A stretch of 21,279 nt of DNA from Bacteroidetes bacterium UBA6661 (GTDB lineage Bacteria > Bacteroidota > Bacteroidia > AKYH767-A > OLB10). The stretch covers positions 94,247 through 115,525 of the forward strand of contig DKKR01000050.1 of assembly GCA_002455375.1 (NCBI GenBank). Reading direction: 5' to 3'. This document shows positions 1 through 8,217 of the stretch, in pieces (the stretch's first letter is position 1; every line of letters starts with the position of its first letter). The notes beneath the pieces were generated by a model, which saw only the letters and a list, made by a program, of their open reading frames with translations, was not told the origin of the DNA and made no database searches. The translations under genes and the position numbers were made by a program.

Positions 1-3000
1 TTAGAACCTGTTCCGCAACTGTTGGTTGCGCTAACTATTACTGTTCCGTTGCCTGTACCCCAGTCAAGTGTTAATGATGTGGTGTTTCCTCCACCGGCTG
101 TATAGGTTGCTACAGGTGCTGATGGATAGGTCCATGATAAAGTATAAGAACCGGCAGTATTACTAACATTAGCAGTAAACTCTACACCCTGTGTGTTAGC
201 ACACCAGCTTGCTGGTATTGCTGATAATGAAACAGGAGAGTTGGGTTGTCCTTTGATAGCTATACAACGTGCTGCACTTGTGCCGCAACCGGTGCTGGCT
301 GTTACACATACCTGTCCTGAAGTGAATGAACCATAAGCTATGCTAACAGCATTGCTACCATTACCGGTAATAGTGCCAGGTGCTGTCCAGTTATAGGTAG
401 TACCCGGTTTAAATGGTGTGCTGTAGCTGATTGACTGTCCGCACAAACCATTGGTTGCTCCTGTTATGCTGGCCGGTACTGATGGTACGCCAGGTGCTAC
501 TGTTCTGCACTTGTTGGCTGATGTCACACCACAAACACTTGTTACGCTGACACAGATATTACCTAAGTTGTTATAATTAGGTGCAAACGTTACCTGAATA
601 GAATTGGTTCCTAAACCTCCTGTGATGCTGCTGTTGGCAGGCACTGTCCAGACATAGCTGGCTGCACCGCTTGATGCAGGTACGCTAAAGGTAAGTACAT
701 CATTAGGACATGCTGATAATGGTCCGCTGATGGTATTTAATGGAGATGCTGATGTGCCGATTACAAGGCATTTAGATGGTGAATTGAAACATGGTGTTTG
801 TGCACTTACACAAAGTGTACCACCAGTCCATGAAGGACCAAAGTTTACAGTTACACTTGTGCCATTACCATTCACAGTAGCATCACCCGAAATTGTCCAC
901 AGATATGAAGTAGCTCCGTCAACTGCTGCAATAGAATATGTGCCTGAAGTGCTTGCACAAGTTGTTGTTGCTCCGCTAACTACTGCAGGTGTACTCACAA
1001 TACCACGCACCCACTGACTCTTGCGCAGTGAGCTTCCGCAGCCATTGCCTGCCTGTACGCCAATACGGTAGCCTGAGCCGTTTGGATTACCAAACACTAC
1101 TGTTACAACTGGCGTTGTTGAAATATAAGGTGATGGATTACCATTGAATGTAGTTCCTGCAGGACCATCCCATGTATATTGTGTTGCATTGGCTACTGCC
1201 GGAATACTAACGGTTACAGATGTGCCATTACATGCATAGGCTGGCATACCTGTCATTGGAACAATAACTGATTGTGCAGGAGGTGCAGTACTGGTATAAG
1301 TTAATGAACCTGAAACCTGCGCCTGACAACCATTGCCATCTGCCACATAAATTGTACTCAATCCAATTGGAAGGTTTGTCATCACTCCCGTTGAATTAAA
1401 GGTTACAAAATCTGAAGTAAAACTATATGGAGATAAACCTCCTGAAGCAGTTACGTAAATAATACCATCACTGCCGCCAATACAGCCTACATTCTTTATT
1501 GAGTCTATACCTAACGTTGGATTTTCATTTACATTCAGACTTGTACTCTCGCTTGCTGTACAGCCATATTGATTGGTAACAACAACTGTATAAGTACCAC
1601 TGTAGGATGAACCTGGACTACTGATTGATGGATACTGAAGCGTGCTTGTAAATGAATTGGGTCCTGTCCATACATAGGTGTTGCCACTCAACTGGCCCGG
1701 AGCTGCATTGTCTCCTGACAAGAAGATGTCATTGCCTTGACAAACATCACCTCCTGAGCTTGCAATTGGCACAGGTGATGGTGATAAACTAAATGACCAT
1801 ACATTACAAGAACTTCCTCCACCGAGTATTTGTGGAACTACCATCCAATAATAAACAGGTGCTCCACCGGAAACATCGGCACTGTAAGAAAGACCTGCCT
1901 GATTGGTTGAAACCAATGCAGTTGGCGGGTTGACAGTATCGAAATAAACATCATAGCCTGTAGCGCCTGTCAATGAAGGCCAGCTCAACAATACTGTATT
2001 GGTAATTACATCGGCACAGGCACTGCCTGCATTCAATGGTGCAGTTGGTGCAGAAATACATACAGGAGGTGTAATATTTACACTGTAGTCTTCATACTCT
2101 CCACTACCGCTGTTTGTACATGCATTAGAAGGATTGTTTGGAGTATAGCTTGCTAAAATTCGCATGCGTCTAACCCCTGTTGATGCATTTCCAGGAATAG
2201 TAAATGATCCTGTAATTGGCGATGAAAGATATGAGCTGCTGGTAACAATTTGTTCTGAAGATTGGAAAATTCCATCTGCATCAAAATCAATCCAAATGGC
2301 ATGACCAAATGTTCCACCATATACACTCATGCTAAAGTTAATAGTAGCACCGGGTTCAAATTCGCCCAAAACAGAGCCACTGTAATCGGTATATCCACTT
2401 GCAATACCGCCCCCACTCTGATTGATGTTGGTAGTACCGCCTGTGGTAGTAAAGTTACTGATGTAGTAACTTGATCCACCTGTTGTAGAAGGAGTACAAT
2501 AACAAGCACTCGGTAAATTAATAGCCACACTAACATCATTGCTGGTTGCGCTCAGGCCACTGTTGCTGCAGGTAATCACATAGTGATACATGGTTGGCAC
2601 TGTAATGCCACCAGCAACGTTATAGCTTATAGCAGTTGCACCACTGATAGGATTCCATGTAGTGCCACCATCTGTTGATGAATACCATTGACCTGAAATA
2701 CCTGTTTCGTTTATTGTTGAGCCGGCTGTACTCACTGTAAAACCAATTGTTGAACATACAGAGGCAGGACCGGATGCAGTTCCTGCTGCAGGAGTACCGC
2801 TACAAGCTACTGGAGTATATACATTAAATGTATAATCTTCTGCCTGTCCATAAGTTGTATTGCCACAGGCAGGAGGGCTTAAAGTATTCCACTGTGCACG
2901 AATACGCATACGGTAATTGCCATCGGCAACTACAGGAACTATAAAACTTCCTGTCCAGCTTGATGCAGTTGATGATGCATTGTACATAAGCTCTGATGGA

Positions 3001-6000
3001 TCAAACACCAGGTTATTGTTCCAGTCAACCCAGATGCTGAAGCCGGCACTGCCACCTACATAACTACCACTGAAATTAATGGATTGTCCTGAATAAGATG
3101 AAAGCGTTTGTGCCGTAAAATCTTCGTAAGCTGCTGTACCGGTACTTGGATTGGTAATGTTGGTTGTAGCACCGGTTGTGCTGAAGTTGCTGATATTGTC
3201 GCCTGTATAAGTTACAGATACCTGACAATATCCTGTATAGAAACTACTTGTAGCCCATGAACTAAAATTACCACCACCGCAGTCGCTGCGAACATGCAGA
3301 TAATAAGTAGTATTAGCAGTTAAGCCGGTCACATTAGTTGATGTGCCTGCAAAGGCAGTACCCGAAACCGGAGGTGTTGCACTTGTAGATACAGCATATT
3401 CATAACCGTTTGATGGTACAGGGTTTGGTGCTGTCCAGCTGATGTTGGCAGTTGTTGCTGTTGTTGGTGAGCCAATCAATGCCGTTGGAGGCAAACAACT
3501 TGGTGCATCATAAATAGAAAACTCATCTAACCCTTGATCACAAATACCTGAACCATAGTTGGAGTTTGAGGCAAATCTAATCAGTACTGATTGGTTGGCA
3601 TAAGCTGTTAAATCAATAGTGTTTTGTGTCCATGCACCAAAAGTTGAATTATTATTATTATGCTGATAAAGATTAGTCCAGGTACTGCCGCCATCTGTAC
3701 TGATTTTTACCGTCATGGGCACTGGGGTTGAAGTGTAGCCACTGCCACCTAAGAAATAGTAGTATGACATAAACTTAGGTGTAGCTCCCAAATCAAAAGG
3801 AATAGTAGTTAAATTGTAGCTGTTATAACTTGAACTTGCTAAAAAAACATACAAATACATAAAGTGTGTTCCTGCCTGAGGAGCTGCTGCGCCATTTGAC
3901 GCATCTGCAGTAGTAGGTGCCCAATGATAAGAAGCTCCGGGGTAATCTTCAGATGCTGCCCAGCAATTAGGTATAGTTGCACTAAAGCTTTCTGTATATG
4001 GGAAAGTGTTTATAGCCAGGCATGGTGTGGTAAATGCTGTACTGCTTGCCCATGGACTAAAATTACCGCCACCACAGTCGCTGCGAACATGCAAATAATA
4101 TGTGGTTTGCGCTGTTAAACCGGTCACACCGGTTGATGTACCTGCAAAAGCAGTACCCGAAACCGGAGGTGTTGCACTGGTAGTTACCGCATATTCATAA
4201 CCGTTTGATGGCGGTGTTAATGGTGCTGTCCAACTGATGTTGGCAGTTGTTGCTGTTGTTGGAGTGCCAACTAAGGCAGTTGGTGCTGCACATGATGGTG
4301 TCTGTTCAAATCTGAAATCATCAAAACTCAAATACCATGGACCACCTGTAGCATTCACCCTTACGGCAAAATAATAAGTTCCTGTAGTTGGTGCTATAAA
4401 AGTTCGTGTTTCTTGTACATAAGTTTTGGTAGTTGTTGTTCCTGAAGTTACAAATGAGCCTCCCATTTGTGTTGCTCCTGTACCACTTTGAACTGTATTG
4501 TAGAAAATATCACCTGTCCAGCCACTGTAATTATCACCGGCCCACCAGAATGAGAAATCGTAACTTTGACCGGAAGTAAGAGCAAAGCCCGGAGTCCAAA
4601 CAAATTCATTTGTTGCAGAATAGGCATCTCTTAAAAACTGGCTTCCTGTACGGGCATCGGCATCATAAGTACTGCTACTATTATTGGTAGTTACCCAATC
4701 GCCAGAAGATGGGTCTTCTAACCAACAAGCACTTGGCAAATTTGGAAGCGTTGCGCTTTCAAAGCCTTCTGTCCAGGGTAAACTGCTTATAGCTGCACAA
4801 GGTGTGGTAAATGCAGTACTGGTAGCCCATGAACTAAAATTACCACCACCGCAATCGCTGCGAACATGCAGATAATAAGTAGTATTAGCAGTTAAGCCGG
4901 TCACACCGGTTGATGTACCAGCAAAAGCTGTACCCGAAACCGGAGGCGTAGCACTTGTGGTAACAGCATATTCATAACCGTTTGATGGTACAGGGTTTGC
5001 TGCTGTCCAGCTGATGTTGGCTGTAGTTGCAGTTGTTGGTGTACCAATCAATGCCGTTGGAGGCAAACAACTTGGCGGAGCTATCACTGTAAGCGTATAA
5101 TCTTCAAAACAACCATAAGAACCGGTGTAGCAAGGATTACCTGGTCCGGGATCATTATCAGTGCCACCAATTCTTATACGATAATTGCCTAATGGCTGAC
5201 CACTAGGTACTGTAAAACTGGCAGTTAGTGTTGTTGGGTTGTTACTGGTAGAAATCCCGGTATAAACCAACTCACCGGCATCAAGAAAACTCAGGTTGTT
5301 GTTCCAGTCAACCCAAATTTGTGTTCCGTAAGTATAGCCCGTTTTGTAGGTAATTGCACAACTCACCAATTGAGTTTCATACACATTGGTAGTTTGTGCG
5401 CTATAATCTCCATAATTACCTGCCTCATTTACTGTGGTGTTATTAATGGTACCCATATTTACATTGGTGATACCCTGTCCATCAACGCTCGATGGTGCGG
5501 GAGTACAATAACCAGTGAAAAAACTGAAAGTCATCCAAGCACTATAATCAATACCACCACAATAGCTGCGAACATGCAAAAAATAAGTAGTATTTGCAGT
5601 TAAGCCGGTCACGCTGGTTGATGTTCCTGCAAAGGCAGTTCCTGATGGAGGAGGTACAGCACTGGTAGTTACTGCATATTCATAACCGTTTGATGGTGGT
5701 GTTAAAGGTGCTGTCCAGCTGATGTTGGCAGTTGTAGTTGTTGTTGGTGTTGCAACTAAAGCACTTGGTGCCGCACATGAAGGTGGTGTCCAAGTGTAGG
5801 TTAAGCCGTTGGCCGGATACACTGTTGAACTCCACGTCATGGTTGAAGAAACTGAACCTGCTGTTGAGGCAGCCCAGTTAGTAGTAGTTGTTCTGTTTGC
5901 AAAATCAGCAGGAGTGGCTCTGATACCTACCTGACAAGTATAAGTTGTAGGTGAAGCATTAGGCCCATAAATTATTTGAATAACATTGGTAGTTTCAAAT

Positions 6001-6494
6001 AATTTAATCTGAAAACTTTGCTTGTAGGATGAATTATTCCAGTAGGGGTTAAAATCAGGATAATCAATGGTGAGTACCTGATTGGGGGCAGTTCCTGTAA
6101 GTTGATAAACAACAGCACCACCGGTCCTTCCGTCTCTGCCAAAGCCGGAAATAGCTCCGGTGTTGGAGGTTGTAGAGATAGGTGTTGTTGGTGCTGATGG
6201 AGCTGTAGCACCTAATCTGATGTTCCCGTTTGAGTTGGCAACAAACTGTGTATAGTTGGTGCCTGCCAGATTAAAGGTAAAGCCAATGTTGGTTGCCGCT
6301 GAGCTTCCATCATCTACAGCAGCAGCAATCAGTTGTGTGCCACCACTTACGGGTGAGTAAGATCCGGCTACCTGAGTGAAGCCGTAACCTGCTATTTGCG
6401 CCTGTGCGCCCGTTGTCCATAGCATTGCCGACATGAGGCAACACCATAAAAAGAATAAACACGTTCGTGTTCGATTTTTGGTTTTTTCTACCAT
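1..6494 (-). CDS. Giant modular T9SS-type surface protein, C-terminus cut by window edge
   Basis: The frame is open from an ATG at 6494 to the left edge, at least 2164 codons, and I read it through without a stop. Residues 1-32 form a signal peptide ending AQA. Residues 34-238 are a beta domain common at the start of Bacteroidota secreted proteins. Then come FnIII-1 (239-329), GEVED-1 (329-470, core VDWNNN...FEDYTL), FnIII-2 (474-567), a MAM-like jelly roll (569-730, LPWTEGFE start), FnIII-3 (734-825), a second jelly roll (829-994), FnIII-4 (997-1087), GEVED-2 (1087-1225), an Ig-like domain (1227-1322), GEVED-3 (1327-1475), an FnIII-like domain (1479-1567), an Ig-like domain (1569-1659), one SprB repeat (1660-1735) and about five PKD/Ig-like units (1737-2164). 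Boundaries are approximate. No sorting domain is visible, and one is expected beyond the edge. It is probably a cell-surface adhesin, by inference from architecture. Ligand unknown. Confidence 0.9.
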   Translation of the reverse strand, partial: MVEKTKNRTRTCLFFLWCCLMSAMLWTTGAQAQIAGYGFTQVAGSYSPVSGGTQLIAAAVDDGSSAATNIGFTFNLAGTNYTQFVANSNGNIRLGATAPSAPTTPISTTSNTGAISGFGRDGRTGGAVVYQLTGTAPNQVLTIDYPDFNPYWNNSSYKQSFQIKLFETTNVIQIIYGPNASPTTYTCQVGIRATPADFANRTTTTNWAASTAGSVSSTMTWSSTVYPANGLTYTWTPPSCAAPSALVATPTTTTTANISWTAPLTPPSNGYEYAVTTSAVPPPSGTAFAGTSTSVTGLTANTTYFLHVRSYCGGIDYSAWMTFSFFTGYCTPAPSSVDGQGITNVNMGTINNTTVNEAGNYGDYSAQTTNVYETQLVSCAITYKTGYTYGTQIWVDWNNNLSFLDAGELVYTGISTSNNPTTLTASFTVPSGQPLGNYRIRIGGTDNDPGPGNPCYTGSYGCFEDYTLTVIAPPSCLPPTALIGTPTTATTANISWTAANPVPSNGYEYAVTTSATPPVSGTAFAGTSTGVTGLTANTTYYLHVRSDCGGGNFSSWATSTAFTTPCAAISSLPWTEGFESATLPNLPSACWLEDPSSGDWVTTNNSSSTYDADARTGSQFLRDAYSATNEFVWTPGFALTSGQSYDFSFWWAGDNYSGWTGDIFYNTVQSGTGATQMGGSFVTSGTTTTKTYVQETRTFIAPTTGTYYFAVRVNATGGPWYLSFDDFRFEQTPSCAAPTALVGTPTTATTANISWTAPLTPPSNGYEYAVTTSATPPVSGTAFAGTSTGVTGLTAQTTYYLHVRSDCGGGNFSPWASSTAFTTPCLAINTFPYTESFSATIPNCWAASEDYPGASYHWAPTTADASNGAAAPQAGTHFMYLYVFLASSSYNSYNLTTIPFDLGATPKFMSYYYFLGGSGYTSTPVPMTVKISTDGGSTWTNLYQHNNNNSTFGAWTQNTIDLTAYANQSVLIRFASNSNYGSGICDQGLDEFSIYDAPSCLPPTALIGSPTTATTANISWTAPNPVPSNGYEYAVSTSATPPVSGTAFAGTSTNVTGLTANTTYYLHVRSDCGGGNFSSWATSSFYTGYCQVSVTYTGDNISNFSTTGATTNITNPSTGTAAYEDFTAQTLSSYSGQSINFSGSYVGGSAGFSIWVDWNNNLVFDPSELMYNASSTASSWTGSFIVPVVADGNYRMRIRAQWNTLSPPACGNTTYGQAEDYTFNVYTPVACSGTPAAGTASGPASVCSTIGFTVSTAGSTINETGISGQWYSSTDGGTTWNPISGATAISYNVAGGITVPTMYHYVITCSNSGLSATSNDVSVAINLPSACYCTPSTTGGSSYYISNFTTTGGTTNINQSGGGIASGYTDYSGSVLGEFEPGATINFSMSVYGGTFGHAIWIDFDADGIFQSSEQIVTSSSYLSSPITGSFTIPGNASTGVRRMRILASYTPNNPSNACTNSGSGEYEDYSVNITPPVCISAPTAPLNAGSACADVITNTVLLSWPSLTGATGYDVYFDTVNPPTALVSTNQAGLSYSADVSGGAPVYYWMVVPQILGGGSSCNVWSFSLSPSPVPIASSGGDVCQGNDIFLSGDNAAPGQLSGNTYVWTGPNSFTSTLQYPSISSPGSSYSGTYTVVVTNQYGCTASESTSLNVNENPTLGIDSIKNVGCIGGSDGIIYVTASGGLSPYSFTSDFVTFNSTGVMTNLPIGLSTIYVADGNGCQAQVSGSLTYTSTAPPAQSVIVPMTGMPAYACNGTSVTVSIPAVANATQYTWDGPAGTTFNGNPSPYISTTPVVTVVFGNPNGSGYRIGVQAGNGCGSSLRKSQWVRGIVSTPAVVSGATTTCASTSGTYSIAAVDGATSYLWTISGDATVNGNGTSVTVNFGPSWTGGTLCVSAQTPCFNSPSKCLVIGTSASPLNTISGPLSACPNDVLTFSVPASSGAASYVWTVPANSSITGGLGTNSIQVTFAPNYNNLGNICVSVTSVCGVTSANKCRTVAPGVPSVPASITGATNGLCGQSISYSTPFKPGTTYNWTAPGTITGNGSNAVSIAYGSFTSGQVCVTASTGCGTSAARCIAIKGQPNSPVSLSAIPASWCANTQGVEFTANVSNTAGSYTLSWTYPSAPVATYTAGGGNTTSLTLDWGTGNGTVIVSATNSCGTGS
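1290..1515 (-). repeat. SprB-type repeat domain within the giant protein
   Basis: The encoded stretch (about residues 1660-1735) reads NVGCIGGSDG, then VTASGG and later VADGNGCQA. This is the C-x-G-x-x-D/N-G plus SGG plus D-x-N/G-G-C pattern of SprB repeats found in Bacteroidota gliding adhesins and other T9SS cargo. A single copy is present here, between an Ig-like domain and the PKD-like array. Confidence 0.75.
3250..3504 (-). repeat. FnIII repeat unit 4 (type B linker)
   Basis: This is one of four internal DNA repeats of about 255 bp, each encoding an FnIII module. The unit begins (protein sense) with a CLPPTALIG linker and NPVPSNGYEY. It ends with the LHVRSDCGG signature and the start of the next module. 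By eye it is nearly identical to the unit at 4820-5075 over most of its length. Confidence 0.85.
4045..4300 (-). repeat. FnIII repeat unit 3 (type A linker)
   Basis: Internal FnIII-coding repeat starting CAAPTALVG with PLTPPSNGYEY in place of the NPVPSNGYEY of units 2 and 4. The core from TSATPPVSG to LHVRSDCGG matches the other units closely. It carries AQTTYYL where its neighbours have ANTTYYL. Confidence 0.85.
4820..5075 (-). repeat. FnIII repeat unit 2 (type B linker)
   Basis: Internal FnIII-coding repeat with the CLPPTALIG linker. Long stretches match unit 4 (3250-3504) base for base, including silent positions. This suggests recent duplication or gene conversion rather than selection on protein alone. 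Confidence 0.85.
5530..5784 (-). repeat. FnIII repeat unit 1 (type A linker, most diverged)
   Basis: First FnIII-coding repeat in protein order, with CAAPSALVA and PLTPPSNGYEY. It is the most diverged copy: AVPPPSG replaces ATPPVSG, FLHVRSYCGG replaces YLHVRSDCGG, and the following IDYSAW differs from NFSSW. Confidence 0.8.
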
Positions 6495-6806
6495 GTTAAA
6501 TTTGATTTTAGTTAAACATTAATTGATTAAAATACTTTGCGACTACATTAAATTAAACCGAAGTTGTAAAGCGCAATTAAAAAAGACCTTTGGGATCTTG
6601 TAGAATAGCATCTAAATGCAAAATCGGAAATAGAAATCGGCCTCAATATTATTCATTTGATATTAATTAAACAAGCACAAAAAAGTATTTTGAAACTTTT
6701 ATGACAAACCAAAAACATTATCACATCATTATCAATAAATTAATTATTTTTAAAAAGATAAAACCCAAAAACTGATTGTTATCATTCCTTAATAAAAATC
6801 AAAAGC
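6495..6806. other. AT-rich intergenic region upstream of the giant gene
   Basis: This 312-bp gap holds no credible ORF. It must contain the promoter of the giant gene on the minus strand, but I see no clean TAnnTTTG there in the right orientation. The only structured element I can support is a weak hairpin at 6579-6599. The rest is A/T-rich sequence without clear repeats. Confidence 0.6.
6579..6599 (-). terminator. Weak candidate intrinsic terminator after the 329-residue membrane protein gene
   Basis: Read on the minus strand, AAGATCC, a CAAA loop and GGTCTT form a short stem with one bulged base, followed by a run of six T. It lies about 210 bp after the stop of the gene ending at 6807 and just ahead of the giant gene. 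Position and polarity suit a terminator, but the stem is short. Confidence 0.35.
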
Positions 6807-7796
6807 TTAAAGAATAGCGTATCCTAAGGCAATTAGTAAAATAAAAACCGTTGAAAGGATTTCGAACCACCATATCTTGCGAATTGCAATAAAATAGTAG
6901 CTTAAAAACAGGCATATCGGAGGGATAAGAAGGCTAAACCTTGCAGCACTTTGTTGCACTGGAATTAATATTATCAGTAACAGAAAAACAAGTAATAACA
7001 TAAAGCATAACTGAAATTTTCGCATGCGGATAACATTCTTACTGTAATTGGCATAAAGTTTCAGAAAGGATAAAAATAAAATTACTGCTATTACCAATGC
7101 AGGCAATATGTAATGCCATGAAAGTGATTGTAGTTTGATAACAGGTAGCCATGTATCTGTATTTACTTCTGTAATTCGCAGGTGCATTTTGTTTGTTACC
7201 AAAAGGATGGTAAACAAAAGTATAGCTGGTGTTGCAAGTCCTAATGCAGAAGCAACCCACTCGCGCCAGTTGAAAGGCCGTAATATGGCAATACACAAGT
7301 ACATAAAAACCACCAACAATGCCATGGGCAGATAACACAATATCATCAGCGAAAAAACAAAGCCTGTATCAAAAGCACGGGTAACAGGACGTTCTGATTT
7401 ATACAATGCAAATATTTTCCATAAGGCAAGCGGCATTAATGTATTTACCAGAATAAAAGGACTAAGGGATAAAAAATCGGGAATAAGTCCATAGAGGATG
7501 ATAAAAATAATGACCGGAATGTTGCTGTTTTTGTATAAAACCTCAAACCGGTTGATGAGTGTATTAAATAAATAGGCCTGAATGGTGATGAGTACAAAAA
7601 TCAATGCAGGCACTGCCCATTTTATACCGTCAATTTTACTGTCGAGTAATAAGGCATATAATACACCATGATTCATGTCTTTGATAATGACAACCCCTTG
7701 GGTATAAATGTTGAACAGCACCAACAACAGCGTTATTACCGGCACTAAAAACAGTGGTGGCGTTTGCGAAGATTTAAACAACCTGATGATCAACAT
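6807..7796 (-). CDS. Polytopic inner-membrane protein, DUF6427-like
   Basis: The 329-residue product has about eight to nine hydrophobic segments spread over its whole length, short charged loops and no signal peptide or soluble domain. It begins MLIIRLFKSSQTPP, which resembles the Bacteroidota family DUF6427, a conserved membrane family without assigned function; that match is from memory of the family. No catalytic motif is visible. ATG at 7796 is the first start. It is divergent from the small membrane protein gene at 7867, with 70 bp between the two starts. The shape (long polytopic protein with an FxxR/IPPI-type C-terminal half) could also fit an oligosaccharide polymerase-like protein, but nothing in the sequence proves this. 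Confidence 0.7.
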   Translation of the reverse strand: MLIIRLFKSSQTPPLFLVPVITLLLVLFNIYTQGVVIIKDMNHGVLYALLLDSKIDGIKWAVPALIFVLITIQAYLFNTLINRFEVLYKNSNIPVIIFIILYGLIPDFLSLSPFILVNTLMPLALWKIFALYKSERPVTRAFDTGFVFSLMILCYLPMALLVVFMYLCIAILRPFNWREWVASALGLATPAILLFTILLVTNKMHLRITEVNTDTWLPVIKLQSLSWHYILPALVIAVILFLSFLKLYANYSKNVIRMRKFQLCFMLLLVFLLLIILIPVQQSAARFSLLIPPICLFLSYYFIAIRKIWWFEILSTVFILLIALGYAIL

Positions 7797-7842
7797 TTTT
7801 TCAGCAACTTTGAGGCTGCGAATATCTGTATTTGAATTTTAT

Positions 7843-7850
7843 TATTTTTG
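7843..7850 (+). promoter_or_regulatory. -7 promoter element for the small membrane protein gene
   Basis: TATTTTTG matches the Bacteroidota -7 consensus TAnnTTTG exactly and lies 16 bp before the ATG at 7867, so the leader would be about 10 nt. No good TTTG is seen 19-21 bp further upstream. On the other strand TAATTTTTG (7852-7860) nearly mirrors it and could serve the divergent gene. Confidence 0.55.
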
Positions 7851-7866
7851 CCAAAAATTATTGAAT

Positions 7867-8070
7867 ATGTTAAACTCATTCTGGCACGGTATAGCAGCAT
7901 TTTTTGAATTTATTTTCGAACTGGCAAAACCATTAGGTAAGTCAATAGATATTATTTTCATGGTTTTAATTGCCATTGGCTTATTGTATTGGCTCATCTA
8001 CGAAAAAAGGGTAATAAGCGGAAAAACCCGCAACTATCTTGCAGATAAAGTAAAAGAAAAGAGTAAGTAA
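7867..8070 (+). CDS. Small single-span membrane protein (67 aa), DUF6341-like
   Basis: The protein starts MLNSFWHGIAAFFEF and has a hydrophobic stretch over about residues 29-45, followed by a basic tail ending KVKEKSK. The frame stays open further left, with an earlier ATG at 7708. That start would run through the neighbouring gene and its promoter, and the -7 motif at 7843-7850 points to 7867. Size and pattern resemble the small Bacteroidota family DUF6341, which I recall occurring beside DUF6427 genes; this is tentative. It is followed by a strong terminator, so it is probably monocistronic. No function can be read from the sequence. Confidence 0.7.
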   Translation: MLNSFWHGIAAFFEFIFELAKPLGKSIDIIFMVLIAIGLLYWLIYEKRVISGKTRNYLADKVKEKSK

Positions 8071-8105
8071 TCGCTACTGTTTCATAGCTTTAAAATAATA
8101 TTTGA

Positions 8106-8131
8106 GGCAGCCAAAGGCTGCCTTTTTTTTT
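8106..8131 (+). terminator. Strong intrinsic terminator
   Basis: GGCAGCC, an AAA loop and GGCTGCC form a perfect 7-bp GC-rich stem (8 bp with the flanking A-T pair), directly followed by nine T. It lies 35 bp after the stop of the small membrane protein gene and isolates it from the respiratory operon. Confidence 0.93.
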
Positions 8132-8181
8132 GCTTATCAATAAGTAATTATCATTTTTAATAATCCTTCCTATCAATTTTA

Positions 8182-8189
8182 TACCTTTG
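8182..8189 (+). promoter_or_regulatory. -7 promoter element of the oxidase-assembly operon
   Basis: TACCTTTG matches TAnnTTTG exactly, 28 bp before the ctaB ATG and 50 bp after the upstream terminator. A -33 TTTG at standard spacing is not evident. It is the only good candidate in the gap. Confidence 0.6.
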
Positions 8190-8217
8190 CCTTCCGAAAT
8201 TTTTTCAGATTGCTTAA

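Noticed and set aside
730..1017. Plus-strand 95-codon ORF inside the giant gene
   Set aside because: It is antisense to the continuous 2164-codon frame, has no recognisable domain and reads like reverse-complemented repeat sequence. The same applies to the plus-strand ORFs at 2262, 3924, 4684 and 5319.
2163..2170. CGCATGCG palindrome, also found at 7021-7028
   Set aside because: At both places it simply encodes Arg-Met-Arg or a similar stretch in coding sequence. Two copies of an 8-mer do not indicate a site.
3235..5785. Regularly spaced near-identical repeats considered as a CRISPR-like array
   Set aside because: The repeats are about 255 bp, lie in frame within one coding sequence and encode FnIII domains. 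There are no short spacers and no cas genes.
7708..7866. Upstream extension of the small membrane protein to an ATG at 7708
   Set aside because: The extension would overlap the divergent gene's coding region and the promoter motif at 7843-7850. The ATG at 7867 gives a sensible small membrane protein.
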